Positions 1 to 7,413 of a stretch of 11,615 bases of DNA are shown here, piece after piece. The translations under genes were made by a program, and so were the position numbers. Under the pieces are notes generated by a model. The model did not search any database. It was not told where the DNA came from and saw nothing but the letters and a program-made list of their open reading frames with translations. Every line of letters begins with the position of its first letter. Position 1 is the first letter of the stretch. The DNA comes from Acidimicrobiales bacterium (GTDB lineage Bacteria > Actinomycetota > Acidimicrobiia > Acidimicrobiales > Bog-793). The DNA lies in NCBI GenBank assembly GCA_030037405.1, contig JASHRK010000155.1:1-11615 (forward strand), given 5' to 3'.

Positions 1-1
1 C

Positions 2-127
2 CTGCGCGAGCTCCTCCACGAGCATCTCGGGCTGCGCGTCTCCGTCGCCGTCGTTGCTCCCGGAGACGTCCCACGTAGCGAGGGGAAGGCGGTGCGAATC
101 CTCGACCGCCGCCCCGGGCAGAGCTGA
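2..127 (+). CDS. C-terminal end of a phenylacetate-CoA ligase-like AMP-forming enzyme (5' truncated by window)
   Basis: Only the last 41 codons are present; the gene enters from the left edge and ends at TGA 125-127. The readable tail contains P-R-S-E-G-K-A-V-R followed by I-L-D-R-R. This resembles the extreme C-terminus of the PaaK/phenylacetate-CoA ligase family, where a G-K-x-x-R element carries the mobile-domain lysine that takes part in adenylation. Such enzymes activate an aromatic or other carboxylic acid to its CoA thioester with ATP. The next gene, acetoacetate-CoA ligase, starts 77 bp downstream on the same strand, so the two may be co-transcribed. The substrate cannot be judged from this fragment, and another AMP-forming ligase with the same C-terminal signature is possible. 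Confidence 0.68.
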   Translation: MRELLHEHLGLRVSVAVVAPGDVPRSEGKAVRILDRRPGQS

Positions 128-204
128 GGTCGGGCGGTAGGCTCTCAGCTCATCGCCTGCAGGTCTCCCGGCATGCGTCGGAGGAGGAGCGAGAAGAGGG
201 GGCC

Positions 205-2172
205 ATGACCGTCCAGATCGGCGACGTGCTGCGAGAACCGGCGGATGCGACTCATTCGACCTCGAAGCTCGCGAGCTACCTGCACCACCTCGCCGCCAAG
301 GGACGCAGCATCGCCGGCTACGAGGAGCTCTGGCAGTGGTCCGTGGCAGACCAGCCCGCCTTCTGGGCGTCGATCTGGGACTACTTCGCCATCGAGGCCG
401 AGACGCCCTACGAGACCGTCGTGTCCGGCGAGGGCTCCATACCCGACGCCAGGTGGTTCTCCGGAGCGCGCCTCAACTACGCCCACCACGCCCTCAGGCA
501 CTTCTGCGACGAGCGGCCCGCCGTCCTCGCCTACTCCCAGACCCGCCAGCCCTCCACCATCTCCGGCGCCGAGCTTCGAGAGCTCGTGGCACGGGCGCGC
601 GCCGGTCTCCTGCGCCTCGGTGTCCGGGAGGGTGACCGGGTCGCCGCCTACCTGCCGAACATCCCCGAGACCCTCGTCGCCTTCCTCGCGACGGCCAGCA
701 TCGGCGCCATCTTCTCGAGCTGCGCTCCCGAGCTCGGCCCTAGGAGCGTGCTCGGCCGTTTCTCCCAGATCGAGCCGACCGTGCTGCTCGCAGTCGACGG
801 CTACCGCTACGGCGAGCGAGAGATAGATCGCCGCCGGGCGCTCGACGAGGTGCGGAGCGGCCTCCCGAGCCTGCAGCACGTCGTTCACGTTCCCTACCTC
901 GGGGGGCGGATCGACGACGCCCTCTCCTGGGACGAGCTTCTCGCCGAGGACGCCACCCTCGCCACGACCGCCGTCCCCTTCGACCACCCCCTCTACATCC
1001 TCTACTCCTCTGGGACGACCGGGCTGCCCAAGGCGATCGTGCACACGCACGGCGGCATCCTCGTCGAGCACCTGAAGAACGAGGGGCTGAGCTGGGACCT
1101 GGGTGAGGGTGACAGGATCCTCTGGTTCACCACGACCGCCTGGATGATGTGGAACGCCCTCGTCTCGGCCCTGCTCCTCGGCGCCTCCGTCGTCCAGGTG
1201 GACGGCAACCCCGTCCATCCGGACCTGCGCTGGCAGTGGCGTCTCGCCGAGGAGACGGGGGCGACCTACTTCGGGGTGAGCCCCGGCTACCTCATGGCCT
1301 GCAAGCGCGAAGGCGTCCGGCCGGCGCGGGAGTTCACGCTCGGCCTGCGCCAGCTCGGGTGCGCCGGGGCGCCGCTTCCTCTCGACGGCTTCGTCTACGC
1401 GAGCGAGGAGCTCGCTCCCGAATGCTTCCTCAACATTGGCAGCGGCGGCACCGACCTCTGCACCGGCATCGTCCAGGGCAACCCCCTCCTGCCCGTGTTC
1501 GCCGGCGAGATCGCCGGTCGCTGCCTCGGCGTCGCCGCCTACGCCTTCGACGCGGGCGGGCATCCAGTCGTCGACGAGCTGGGCGAGCTCGTGATCACGG
1601 CGCCGATGCCCTCGATGCCTCTCGGTCTCTGGAACGACCCCGGGAGGGCCCGCTACCGGGCCGCCTACTTCGAGCACTACCCCGGCATCTGGCGCCAGGG
1701 CGACTGGGTCCGCTTCAGCGCGAGGGGAAGCTCCGTCGTCACCGGGCGGTCGGACGCGACGCTCAACCGGGGCGGGGTCCGGCTCGGCACGGGAGAGTTC
1801 TACGCCGTGATCTCCTCCTTCGAGGAGGTGGCGGACTCCCTCGTCGTCCACCTGGAAGACGCCTCGGGCGGGCCGGGCGAGCTCCTCCTCTTCCTCGTCC
1901 CCGCCGGCGGGCGACAGAGCCTCGCCGGCGGGGTGAGCGACCGCATCGTGGCGGCCCTTCGCCAGGAGCTCTCACCCCGTCACGTGCCCGATACGATCGT
2001 CTCGATGCCGGCGGTGCCTTATACCCTCACCGGCAAGAAGCTCGAGGTCCCCGTAAAGCGCATCCTCCAGGGTGTGCAGCCGTCCGAGGTGGCGAGCGCG
2101 GACGCCCTCGCCGATCCGAGCGCCCTCGAGTGCTACGTCGCTTTCGCCGCCAAGAGGCGGCAAGCCGGTTGA
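205..2172 (+). CDS. aacS: Acetoacetate-CoA ligase (acetoacetyl-CoA synthetase), ANL superfamily
   Basis: The 655-residue product has the usual length of acetoacetyl-CoA synthetases, which convert acetoacetate, ATP and CoA to acetoacetyl-CoA in the cytoplasm. The N-terminal part has the ACS/AacS-type cap, with W-F-x-G-A-R-L-N-Y near residues 88-96. The ATP loop Y-S-S-G-T-T-G-L-P-K lies at about 267-276, S-G-G-T-D at 413-417, the adenylate-binding Q-G-D-W at 498-501, and the hinge region G-R-S-D-A-T-L-N at 514-521. The C-terminal T-G-K-K-L-E-V-P-V-K starts at 609 and supplies the catalytic lysine; this version is typical of AacS rather than acetyl-CoA synthetase. ATG 205 follows a purine-rich SD (GAAGAGGGGG, 193-202). 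It ends 13 bp before the MDR gene. Its role may be ketone-body use or activation of a beta-keto acid formed by the downstream pathway; the exact acid is inferred from family only. Confidence 0.9.
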   Translation: MTVQIGDVLREPADATHSTSKLASYLHHLAAKGRSIAGYEELWQWSVADQPAFWASIWDYFAIEAETPYETVVSGEGSIPDARWFSGARLNYAHHALRHFCDERPAVLAYSQTRQPSTISGAELRELVARARAGLLRLGVREGDRVAAYLPNIPETLVAFLATASIGAIFSSCAPELGPRSVLGRFSQIEPTVLLAVDGYRYGEREIDRRRALDEVRSGLPSLQHVVHVPYLGGRIDDALSWDELLAEDATLATTAVPFDHPLYILYSSGTTGLPKAIVHTHGGILVEHLKNEGLSWDLGEGDRILWFTTTAWMMWNALVSALLLGASVVQVDGNPVHPDLRWQWRLAEETGATYFGVSPGYLMACKREGVRPAREFTLGLRQLGCAGAPLPLDGFVYASEELAPECFLNIGSGGTDLCTGIVQGNPLLPVFAGEIAGRCLGVAAYAFDAGGHPVVDELGELVITAPMPSMPLGLWNDPGRARYRAAYFEHYPGIWRQGDWVRFSARGSSVVTGRSDATLNRGGVRLGTGEFYAVISSFEEVADSLVVHLEDASGGPGELLLFLVPAGGRQSLAGGVSDRIVAALRQELSPRHVPDTIVSMPAVPYTLTGKKLEVPVKRILQGVQPSEVASADALADPSALECYVAFAAKRRQAG

Positions 2173-2185
2173 GAAACGAGACGAA

Positions 2186-3121
2186 GTGCGTGCCGTAGGC
2201 ATCACGCGTTTTGGCGGCCCGGAGGTCCTCGAGGTGGTGGAGCTCGAGGACGAGGCACCGGCGCCCGGGCAGGTCCGGGTCCAGGTGGCGGCTGCGACCG
2301 TCAACCCGACGGACACCGTCCTCCGCGCCGGCTGGCGGGCTGCCGCCTACGAGGGCGTGCCGCCTCCGTACGTCGCCGGGATGGAGCTCGCCGGGGAGGT
2401 CGAGACCGTTGGCCTAGGCGTCTCTTGGCAGGTGGGCGACCACGTGGTCGCCATCGCCGTCCCCCGCCCAGGTGTCCGCGGCGCCCAGGCAGAGCGCGTC
2501 GTCGTGCCCGCCGCCTCCCTCGCGCCCCTCCCGAAGGGGGCGTCCTTCGAAGAGGGCGCCACCCTCCCGATGAACGGCCTCACGGCCCGTCTCGCCCTCG
2601 ACGCCGTCGCGCTCTCGCCGGGCGGCGTCCTCGCCGTCACCGGTGCCGCCGGGGCGGTCGGCGGCTACGTCATCGAGCTCGCCAAGCTGGAGGGACTTCG
2701 CGTCCTCGCCGACGCCTCGGAGAAGGACGCCGAGCTCGTGAGGCGCCTCGGAGCCGACGTCGTCGTGCCGAGAGGCGAGGGGGCAGCCACCGCCATGCGC
2801 GCAGCCTGCCCGGAGGGCGTCGACGCCGTGGTCGACGCCGCCCTCATGAACACGGCGATCCTGCCTGCGGTGCGGGACGGCGGCGCCCTCGTGGCCCTGA
2901 GGGGCTTCCAAGGCGAGAGCGAGCGCGACATAGCCGTCCACCTCGTTCTCGTCGCCGAGCACGCGACGAGCAGCAGAGCCCTCGAAGACCTGAGCAAGCT
3001 GGCCGGCAAGGGCAGGCTCACCCTGCGCGTCGCAAGGACCTTCCCCCCCGAGCAAGCCGCCGAGGCTCACCGCCTCCTCGAGGCGGGCGGGACGCGGGGA
3101 CGCCTCGTCATCACCTTCTAA
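2186..3121 (+). CDS. Zinc-independent MDR oxidoreductase (quinone oxidoreductase/zeta-crystallin-like)
   Basis: The product of 311 residues is a medium-chain dehydrogenase/reductase. An N-terminal GroES-like half begins R-A-V-G-I-T-R-F-G-G-P-E-V-L and includes V-N-P-T-D and V-A-G-M-E-L-A-G-E-V. A Rossmann half follows, with the cofactor-binding turn A-A-G-A-V-G-G at 154-160. It lacks the structural-zinc cysteine cluster and the catalytic G-H-E motif, so it should be an NADPH-dependent, zinc-free reductase of quinones or activated enones/ketones. I chose GTG 2186 because it gives the standard family N-terminus and follows a GA-rich element (2171-2180). An in-frame start at 2072 would overlap the ligase by about 100 bp and add nonsense-like residues. 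The gene starts 13 bp after the ligase and is probably in its operon. The physiological substrate is unknown. Confidence 0.83.
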   Translation: MRAVGITRFGGPEVLEVVELEDEAPAPGQVRVQVAAATVNPTDTVLRAGWRAAAYEGVPPPYVAGMELAGEVETVGLGVSWQVGDHVVAIAVPRPGVRGAQAERVVVPAASLAPLPKGASFEEGATLPMNGLTARLALDAVALSPGGVLAVTGAAGAVGGYVIELAKLEGLRVLADASEKDAELVRRLGADVVVPRGEGAATAMRAACPEGVDAVVDAALMNTAILPAVRDGGALVALRGFQGESERDIAVHLVLVAEHATSSRALEDLSKLAGKGRLTLRVARTFPPEQAAEAHRLLEAGGTRGRLVITF

Positions 3122-3204
3122 ACCCCCGGGCCCCGGTCAGCGCTACGAAAGCTCGCCGACACGGCAGGCCCGCCACACGGCCCAGCCCGGTTCGGTCCCG
3201 GACT

Positions 3205-3231
3205 GCAATCGTGTGTTGTTGCAATCATGTG
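3205..3231 (+). repeat. Imperfect direct repeat, candidate operator
   Basis: GCAATCGTGTG (3205-3215) recurs as GCAATCATGTG (3221-3231), differing at one of 11 bases with a 16-bp period. It lies in an unusually AT-rich patch of an otherwise GC-rich spacer and overlaps the putative -35 element. A direct repeat in this place could be the site of a dimeric regulator, but no regulator gene is in the window and the family cannot be named. Confidence 0.45.
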
Positions 3232-3244
3232 TCAGGGGTATGCT
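3216..3244 (+). promoter_or_regulatory. Putative sigma-70-type promoter of the ABC-importer/catabolic operon
   Basis: TTGTTG (3216-3221) and TATGCT (3239-3244) are separated by 17 bp, the ideal spacing for a housekeeping promoter. The matches to consensus are partial, about 3/6 and 4/6. This is the AT-richest stretch of the longest spacer in the window, it lies about 100 bp upstream of the binding-protein gene, and it overlaps the direct repeat. The transcription start would lie near 3251. This is prediction from position and spacing only. Confidence 0.45.
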
Positions 3245-3261
3245 ACGAGCGCCCGGACGAA

Positions 3262-3324
3262 CCTCTCGCCCGGAGCCGAGGGGGGTTGCCGGGTGCGTTG
3301 CGCGCCAGCACTTGCTGGGCGCGC
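3262..3324 (+). promoter_or_regulatory. Structured 5' leader with two hairpins upstream of the binding-protein gene
   Basis: Hairpin 1 pairs CCTCTCG (3262-3268) with CGAGGGG (3277-3283), seven pairs including one G-U, around an 8-nt loop. Hairpin 2 pairs GCGCGCCAGC (3300-3309) with GCTGGGCGCGC (3314-3324), ten pairs with one bulged G and a 4-nt ACTT loop. Hairpin 2 ends 8 nt before the strong SD at 3333. No T-run follows, so it is not an ordinary intrinsic terminator. It may stabilise the mRNA 5' end, keep the SD exposed, or act in leader control. I do not recognise a known riboswitch. Confidence 0.42.
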
Positions 3325-3345
3325 CATTCTCCAAGGAGGAAAGAG

Positions 3346-4683
3346 ATGGGATTTCGCAAACGTGCGTTTCGCTTCGCCGTCGCACCTGCTGTTCTTGCAG
3401 TGGCTTTCGGGATGCTGGCAACGCTCAGCACCGGGCCCAGCTATGCGAGCCTTCGCCCGAGCACCGCGGCGTCTGCCAAGAGCAGCACGTCGTCCTGCGG
3501 GACCAACCCGGGGGTGAAGGCGAAAGGGACGCCGATCAATCTCGGGGCGATCGTCACCGACCAGCCGGGAACGAGCTTTACCGACATAAGCAACATGGCG
3601 GCGGCCTACTTCACCTGCGTCGACGACAACGGCGGGATAGACGGCCACCCGATCCACTACTTCATCAAGACTGAGCAGTCGGTCCCATCGCAGATAACGG
3701 CAGACGCCCACTACCTCGTCGACACCGACCACGTCATCGACATGGTCGGCAACACGAGCATCATCGAGTGCTCGGTCGACTACAAGTACTGGGAGAGCCT
3801 CGGCTTTCGAGTCATCGCATCGGGCATCGCTCCCCAGTGCTACTCGACGCCCAACTATGCGGACGTGAACATGGGTCCCCGCTACAGCTCCGACGGGGCC
3901 GCTCAGTACGCCATCTCCAAGGGCATCAAGGACATCGTCTTCGACCAGTCGAACGTCCCGGGCACCCAGTACAACGTCGGCGGGATCGTGGCCATCACGA
4001 AGCACGACGGCGTCAAGCTCACGCAGCTGACTGAGGACGTGCCCATCTCCGACCCCGACGAGGTCGCCCTGAAGGAGGTCGACGACGCCGGGCCGAACGG
4101 CGCCGTGATATTGAACTTCACCCCACCAGAGGCCCTTCTCATCCTCCAAGCCGCGCAGAAGCTCGGGCTCGAGGACCGGGTCAAGATGTGGGGATGCTCG
4201 ACTCCTTGCAACACCGACTTCCTCTCGGAGTCTCTCGGGTCGAAGTGGAACGACAAGCTGTTCGTGAACGCCGAGCTGGCCCCGCCCGACTCGACTCACA
4301 CGAAGACGATGGACCTCTACAAGGCCATCTACCACCAGTACGGGAAAGCCGTCTCGGGCGGCATCGGCAGCTTCAGCGAGATGGGCTTCACCGAGGCCGA
4401 GATCATGGTGCACGCCCTCGAGAAGGTGAAGGGCGCCTACACGGTGAAGAGCGTGAACGCCGCGGTAGAGAGCGTCCACAACTTCGTGACAGGCATGAAC
4501 TGCCAGCGCTGGACCTACGGGGACTACTCGCTCCACATCGCCAACAACGAGGACTACACGGTGACCCCGGAGAACGGCAAGATGGTGCTCGCACAGGGCT
4601 GCACGCTCATCTCGCCGCTCGACCCGCAGATCGCCGCCTACCGCAAGGCCGCCGGCACCGCTCCTCTTGCGCCGGGGGAGTAG
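3346..4683 (+). CDS. livK: Extracellular substrate-binding protein of a Liv/HAAT-type ABC importer
   Basis: The 445-residue product captures the ligand outside the membrane for the LivHMGF complex. It starts at ATG 3346 behind a near-perfect SD, AAGGAGGAA (3333-3341). It has a Sec signal: basic G-F-R-K-R-A-F-R, a hydrophobic core (about residues 10-27) and a likely signal peptidase I site after S-Y-A at residue 34. There is no lipobox cysteine. A Ser/Thr/Ala-rich linker leads to the type I periplasmic-binding (Peripla_BP_6) fold, with the early motif I-N-L-G-A-I-V-T-D-Q-P-G, D-N-G-G-I-D-G-H-P-I near 94-103, and S-E-M-G-F-T-E-A-E near 344-352. Eight cysteines (51, 91, 142, 165, 284, 288, 386, 419) could form disulfides. 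It is somewhat longer than typical LivJ/LivK. The ligand is unknown; the family binds amino acids, amides, short acids and aromatic acids. The gene leads the operon, and its own promoter and leader suggest high expression. Confidence 0.88.
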   Translation: MGFRKRAFRFAVAPAVLAVAFGMLATLSTGPSYASLRPSTAASAKSSTSSCGTNPGVKAKGTPINLGAIVTDQPGTSFTDISNMAAAYFTCVDDNGGIDGHPIHYFIKTEQSVPSQITADAHYLVDTDHVIDMVGNTSIIECSVDYKYWESLGFRVIASGIAPQCYSTPNYADVNMGPRYSSDGAAQYAISKGIKDIVFDQSNVPGTQYNVGGIVAITKHDGVKLTQLTEDVPISDPDEVALKEVDDAGPNGAVILNFTPPEALLILQAAQKLGLEDRVKMWGCSTPCNTDFLSESLGSKWNDKLFVNAELAPPDSTHTKTMDLYKAIYHQYGKAVSGGIGSFSEMGFTEAEIMVHALEKVKGAYTVKSVNAAVESVHNFVTGMNCQRWTYGDYSLHIANNEDYTVTPENGKMVLAQGCTLISPLDPQIAAYRKAAGTAPLAPGE

Positions 4684-4725
4684 CGCCTAGCGAGAAACGA
4701 GCGACCGACATAGAAAGGTAGGTCG

Positions 4726-5622
4726 ATGCCGAGCTGGGTCGAGTTCCAGCCCTTCATCGTCACCGGTTTGGCCCTTGGTGGCGTCTACGCCCTCTCGGGC
4801 GTGGGGATGATCGTGCTCTTCAGGGCGACCGGCGTGCTGAACGTGGCATTCGGTGCCGTCGGCGCCATGGGGGCCCTCCTCGCCTGGCAGGTGATCTACC
4901 AGTACAGGTGGTCGGACTGGCTCGGCTACCTCATCTGCATCGCCTTCGCGGCGGTCCTGACACTGGTCTACGGACTGGTGATGGGACCGCCGCTGGCGGG
5001 CAGGGACCCGCTCGTGAAGGCGGTGGCAACACTCGGCCTCGCCCTCATCCTCCTAGGCGTCATGGACCTCCTCTGGACCTCGAACGGGGGCGAGGCCCGC
5101 GCCATATCGCTCCCGACCGACAGCATCACCTTCAGCGTCGGCCAGATACTCATCAACTGGACGCAGGTCCTCGGGCTCGCTCTCGGGGTCGCCATCACCG
5201 TCGTCGTGGGCGCCTTCCTACGCTTCACCAAGCTCGGGACGGCTATGCGAGCGACGGCGAGCGACCGCGAGATCACAGCCACCCTGGGGGTCCCGGTCCG
5301 GCGCGTCGAGGCCTCCGCCTGGCTCGGCTGTGGCGTCCTCTCCGGCCTCGCCGGGCTGCTGCTCGCCGACCTCGTGGCACTGGACGCCACGACGCTCACC
5401 TTCCTCGTCATCTCCTCTCTGGCGGCCGCCCTCATCGCCAGGCTCCGGTCGATCACCGTGACCCTGCTCGCCGCCATCTTGGTCGGCCTCGTCGAGTCGG
5501 TCCTCGTCCCCATACAGTCCGTCTCCAACTACGCCGACATGACCCCCTTCGTGCTTGCCACCGTCGGGCTCGTCATCATCACGTTGCGCCGGCGCGAGAT
5601 CTCGACCTCACGGAGCAGCTGA
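4726..5622 (+). CDS. livH: Liv-type ABC transporter permease LivH
   Basis: The 298-residue polytopic membrane protein is one of the two permeases of the importer. It opens with F-I-V-T-G-L-A-L-G-G-V-Y-A-L-S-G-V-G and continues R-A-T-G-V-L-N-V-A-F-G-A-V-G, a typical LivH N-terminus. Several hydrophobic segments follow. The cytoplasmic coupling loop lies around residues 165-195 (T-K-L-G-T-A-M-R-A-T-A-S-D, then A-T-L-G-V-P-V-R-R-V), the part expected to contact the ATPases. A basic tail, L-R-R-R-E, ends the protein. ATG 4726 lies 42 bp after the binding-protein stop, preceded by GAAAGGTAGG. The livM start follows its stop by 3 bp, so the two permeases are translated together. Length and order match the family. 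Confidence 0.9.
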   Translation: MPSWVEFQPFIVTGLALGGVYALSGVGMIVLFRATGVLNVAFGAVGAMGALLAWQVIYQYRWSDWLGYLICIAFAAVLTLVYGLVMGPPLAGRDPLVKAVATLGLALILLGVMDLLWTSNGGEARAISLPTDSITFSVGQILINWTQVLGLALGVAITVVVGAFLRFTKLGTAMRATASDREITATLGVPVRRVEASAWLGCGVLSGLAGLLLADLVALDATTLTFLVISSLAAALIARLRSITVTLLAAILVGLVESVLVPIQSVSNYADMTPFVLATVGLVIITLRRREISTSRSS

Positions 5623-5625
5623 GCC

Positions 5626-6657
5626 ATGCGGCTCAAAGGCCACGGGATGCTCCCGCGGATCGTCGTGATCGCGGCCTTGTACCTCTTCGCCCTCTTCGGT
5701 CTCCCCGCTCTCCTCAGCCTGTACTACATCGACTCCCTCACCCAGGCGGCGATCTTCTCGATAGTCGCCGTCGGGCTCGGCGTGCTCGTCGGGAGGGTCG
5801 GCCTCTACTCGCTCGGGCAGTACGCCGTGCTGGCGATAGGTGCCTGGGTGGCAGCTCGACTGCTCTTCGCCACCACTCTCCCCTACCCCGTCGTGCTGCT
5901 GGCGGCCGGGGTCGTCACGATGGTGATCGGGATGATCTTCGGGCTGCCCGCGCTGAGAGTCCGGGGGCTCTACCTCGCTCTCATCACCCTCATGATGGCG
6001 GGCGCCCTCACGGTCGTCATCACGACCACCAACTTCCCCAACGGCGGCAGCGGTTTCTGGGGCTACAACGGCTCCACGGTGCACCCGGCGGCGATCCGTC
6101 GGCCCGCCATCGCGGCAGGCGACCCGGCGTACTACCGCTACTCCTTGGTGGTGGCGGCCATCATGTTCATCCTCGTCTTCGTCCACGTGAGGACCAAGCC
6201 GGGCCGTGCCTGGGTGGCGATCCGCCAGAGCGAGTCGGCCGCCCTGGCAGCGGGGATCAACACGACTCTCTACAAGCTGTGGGCGTGGGCCCTCGCCTCT
6301 TTCGTGACGGGAGTGGCGGGCGGGGTGCTCGCAGGAAGCTCCCACTACCTCTACTCGATCGACTTCCCCGTCCAGGACTCGATCACGCTCCTCGCCGTCG
6401 TCCTCATGGGCGGCGCCTACAGCCTCTGGGGAGCCGTCGTGGCTGGCCTCTTGCTCCAGCTCCTGCCGGCGCTGTTCCAGGTCTGGGGAGTGTCGAACGA
6501 CTGGATCACTATCCTGTTCGGCATAGGCGTCCTCAACGTGCTGATCACGGCACCCCGCGGGCTGGCAGACCAGGTGCCGAGAGACCTGGGGCGGCTCGTG
6601 CGCAAGCTGAGAGCCGTCGGCCAGCGTGCCCCGGCCCCGGAGGCAACCGCCCGGTGA
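5626..6657 (+). CDS. livM: Liv-type ABC transporter permease LivM
   Basis: The 343-residue second permease pairs with LivH to form the membrane channel. It contains typical LivM segments: G-L-Y-S-L-G-Q-Y-A-V-L-A-I-G-A-W near 61-76, L-R-V-R-G-L-Y-L-A-L-I-T-L-M-M-A near 109-124, and the cytoplasmic coupling loop G-R-A-W-V-A-I-R-Q-S-E-S-A-A-L-A-A-G-I-N near 193-212. Multiple hydrophobic helices are evident. A loop rich in Gly and aromatic residues around 136-162 is probably extracellular. ATG 5626 lies 3 bp after the livH stop, with GGAG upstream. Its TGA (6655-6657) overlaps the ATG of livG, indicating translational coupling. Confidence 0.9.
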   Translation: MRLKGHGMLPRIVVIAALYLFALFGLPALLSLYYIDSLTQAAIFSIVAVGLGVLVGRVGLYSLGQYAVLAIGAWVAARLLFATTLPYPVVLLAAGVVTMVIGMIFGLPALRVRGLYLALITLMMAGALTVVITTTNFPNGGSGFWGYNGSTVHPAAIRRPAIAAGDPAYYRYSLVVAAIMFILVFVHVRTKPGRAWVAIRQSESAALAAGINTTLYKLWAWALASFVTGVAGGVLAGSSHYLYSIDFPVQDSITLLAVVLMGGAYSLWGAVVAGLLLQLLPALFQVWGVSNDWITILFGIGVLNVLITAPRGLADQVPRDLGRLVRKLRAVGQRAPAPEATAR

Positions 6658-7370
6658 TGGAGGTCTCGGGCCTCACGGTCCGCTTCGGAGGCGTGCTCCC
6701 CCTCGACGATGTGAGCGTGACCTTCGAGTCGAGCACCTGCGGTCTCATCGGCCCCAACGGAGCCGGGAAGACAACCTTCTTCAACGTCCTTAGCGGGTTC
6801 GTCACCCCCGCCTCGGGCAGGGTGCGCGCCTTTGGCGAGGACCTTCTCGCCATGGCGCACTACCGGCGGGCGCGCTGGGGGCTGCGCCGCACCTTCCAGA
6901 CCGAGCAGGCGATCGAGGAGCTGTCCGTCTACGACAACGTGGCGATGATCCACGAGCACTCGCGGCTCACTTCGTCCAAGCGGCGAGACGACGTCCTCGA
7001 GGCCATCTCCTTCGTGGGCATCCAAGCCTCGCCCTCCGACCGCGTGGGAACCCTCGGCGCCGGCGAGCGCCGGCTCGTCGAGATGGCCCGGTGCGTCGTC
7101 GGCTCTCCTCGCCTCGTGCTCCTCGACGAGCCGGCGGCGGGCTTGCCCGACGACGAGACCAACCATCTCGCGGCGGTCATCCGGAGGATCCCGCAGCACA
7201 CCGGAGCGCTCGTGGTCCTCGTCGACCACGACATGGGCCTCGTCTCGGCGACCTGCGAGACGACCTCGGTCCTCGACTTCGGCCATCTCATCGCCTCGGG
7301 GCCGACTGCAGAGGTCCTCCAGGACGAGCGGGTCGTCAACGCCTACCTCGGGACGAAGGAGGTGGCATGA
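6657..7370 (+). CDS. livG: Liv-type ABC transporter ATP-binding protein LivG
   Basis: The 237-residue cytoplasmic ATPase energises the importer together with LivF. Walker A G-P-N-G-A-G-K-T-T is at 32-40, the Q-loop glutamine at 81 (R-T-F-Q), the signature region L-G-A-G-E-R-R at 133-139, Walker B L-V-L-L-D-E at 153-158, the D-loop A-G-L-P-D at 161-165 and the H-loop histidine at 191 (V-D-H-D). The signature is weak: the family usually has L-S-x-G-E/Q, and here the serine is glycine. At 237 residues it is a little short for LivG. ATG 6657 overlaps the livM stop (TGATG). GTG at 6654, one codon upstream, is an equally possible start and is better spaced from GGAGG at 6639-6643. The end overlaps livF by 4 bp (ATGA). 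Confidence 0.9.
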   Translation: MEVSGLTVRFGGVLPLDDVSVTFESSTCGLIGPNGAGKTTFFNVLSGFVTPASGRVRAFGEDLLAMAHYRRARWGLRRTFQTEQAIEELSVYDNVAMIHEHSRLTSSKRRDDVLEAISFVGIQASPSDRVGTLGAGERRLVEMARCVVGSPRLVLLDEPAAGLPDDETNHLAAVIRRIPQHTGALVVLVDHDMGLVSATCETTSVLDFGHLIASGPTAEVLQDERVVNAYLGTKEVA

Positions 7371-7413
7371 GCGAGCAAGGGGCGAGCCCCGAAGGACACG
7401 ACATGAGCGAGCA
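7355..7413 (+). repeat. Duplicated translation-start segment at the livG/livF junction
   Basis: GAAGGA plus five variable bases plus CATGAGCGAGCA occurs at 7355-7377 and again at 7391-7413, a period of 36 bp (12 codons). The duplication copies an SD-like element and an ATG in frame, giving livF two consecutive M-S-E-Q starts at residues 1 and 13. Confidence 0.7.

Noticed and set aside
173..208. An 11-codon frame (ATG 173, TGA 206-208) overlapping the ligase ATG as ATGA
   Set aside because: There is no SD before ATG 173, while the ligase ATG has its own well-placed SD, so coupling is not needed. Probably chance.
145..1851. Long open antisense frame (568 codons) opposite the acetoacetate-CoA ligase
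   Set aside because: Its product is low-complexity, rich in Gly, Glu, Val and Arg, with no recognisable domain. It is the mirror of codon-third-position GC bias, and the + strand gene is unmistakable.
2072..2185. An upstream in-frame start for the MDR gene, adding 38 residues
   Set aside because: The extension is Ser/Pro/Arg-rich, overlaps the end of the ligase gene, and precedes the standard family N-terminus that begins at GTG 2186.
3119..3140. Possible terminator after the MDR gene (CCCGGG/CCGG-rich run)
   Set aside because: No extended stem and no T-run; the end of the left transcript cannot be placed from sequence.
3232..4536. Antisense open frame (434 codons) opposite the binding-protein gene
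   Set aside because: The composition is Val/Asp/His/Arg-rich without motifs; it is a shadow of the strongly supported + strand gene.
2171..4701. The 10-mer GAGAAACGAG found in two spacers (2171-2180 and 4692-4701)
   Set aside because: The flanks differ and the string is SD-like purine-rich sequence expected by chance in spacers.
4702..4725. CGACC/GGTCG pairing around the livH SD
   Set aside because: Only five base pairs with a 14-nt loop; too weak to call a regulatory structure.
4908..6653. A + strand frame running through livH and livM in phase with livG
   Set aside because: The upstream part reads as Arg/Pro/His-rich sequence in the wrong frame for both permeases; only the part from about 6654 on is the real LivG.
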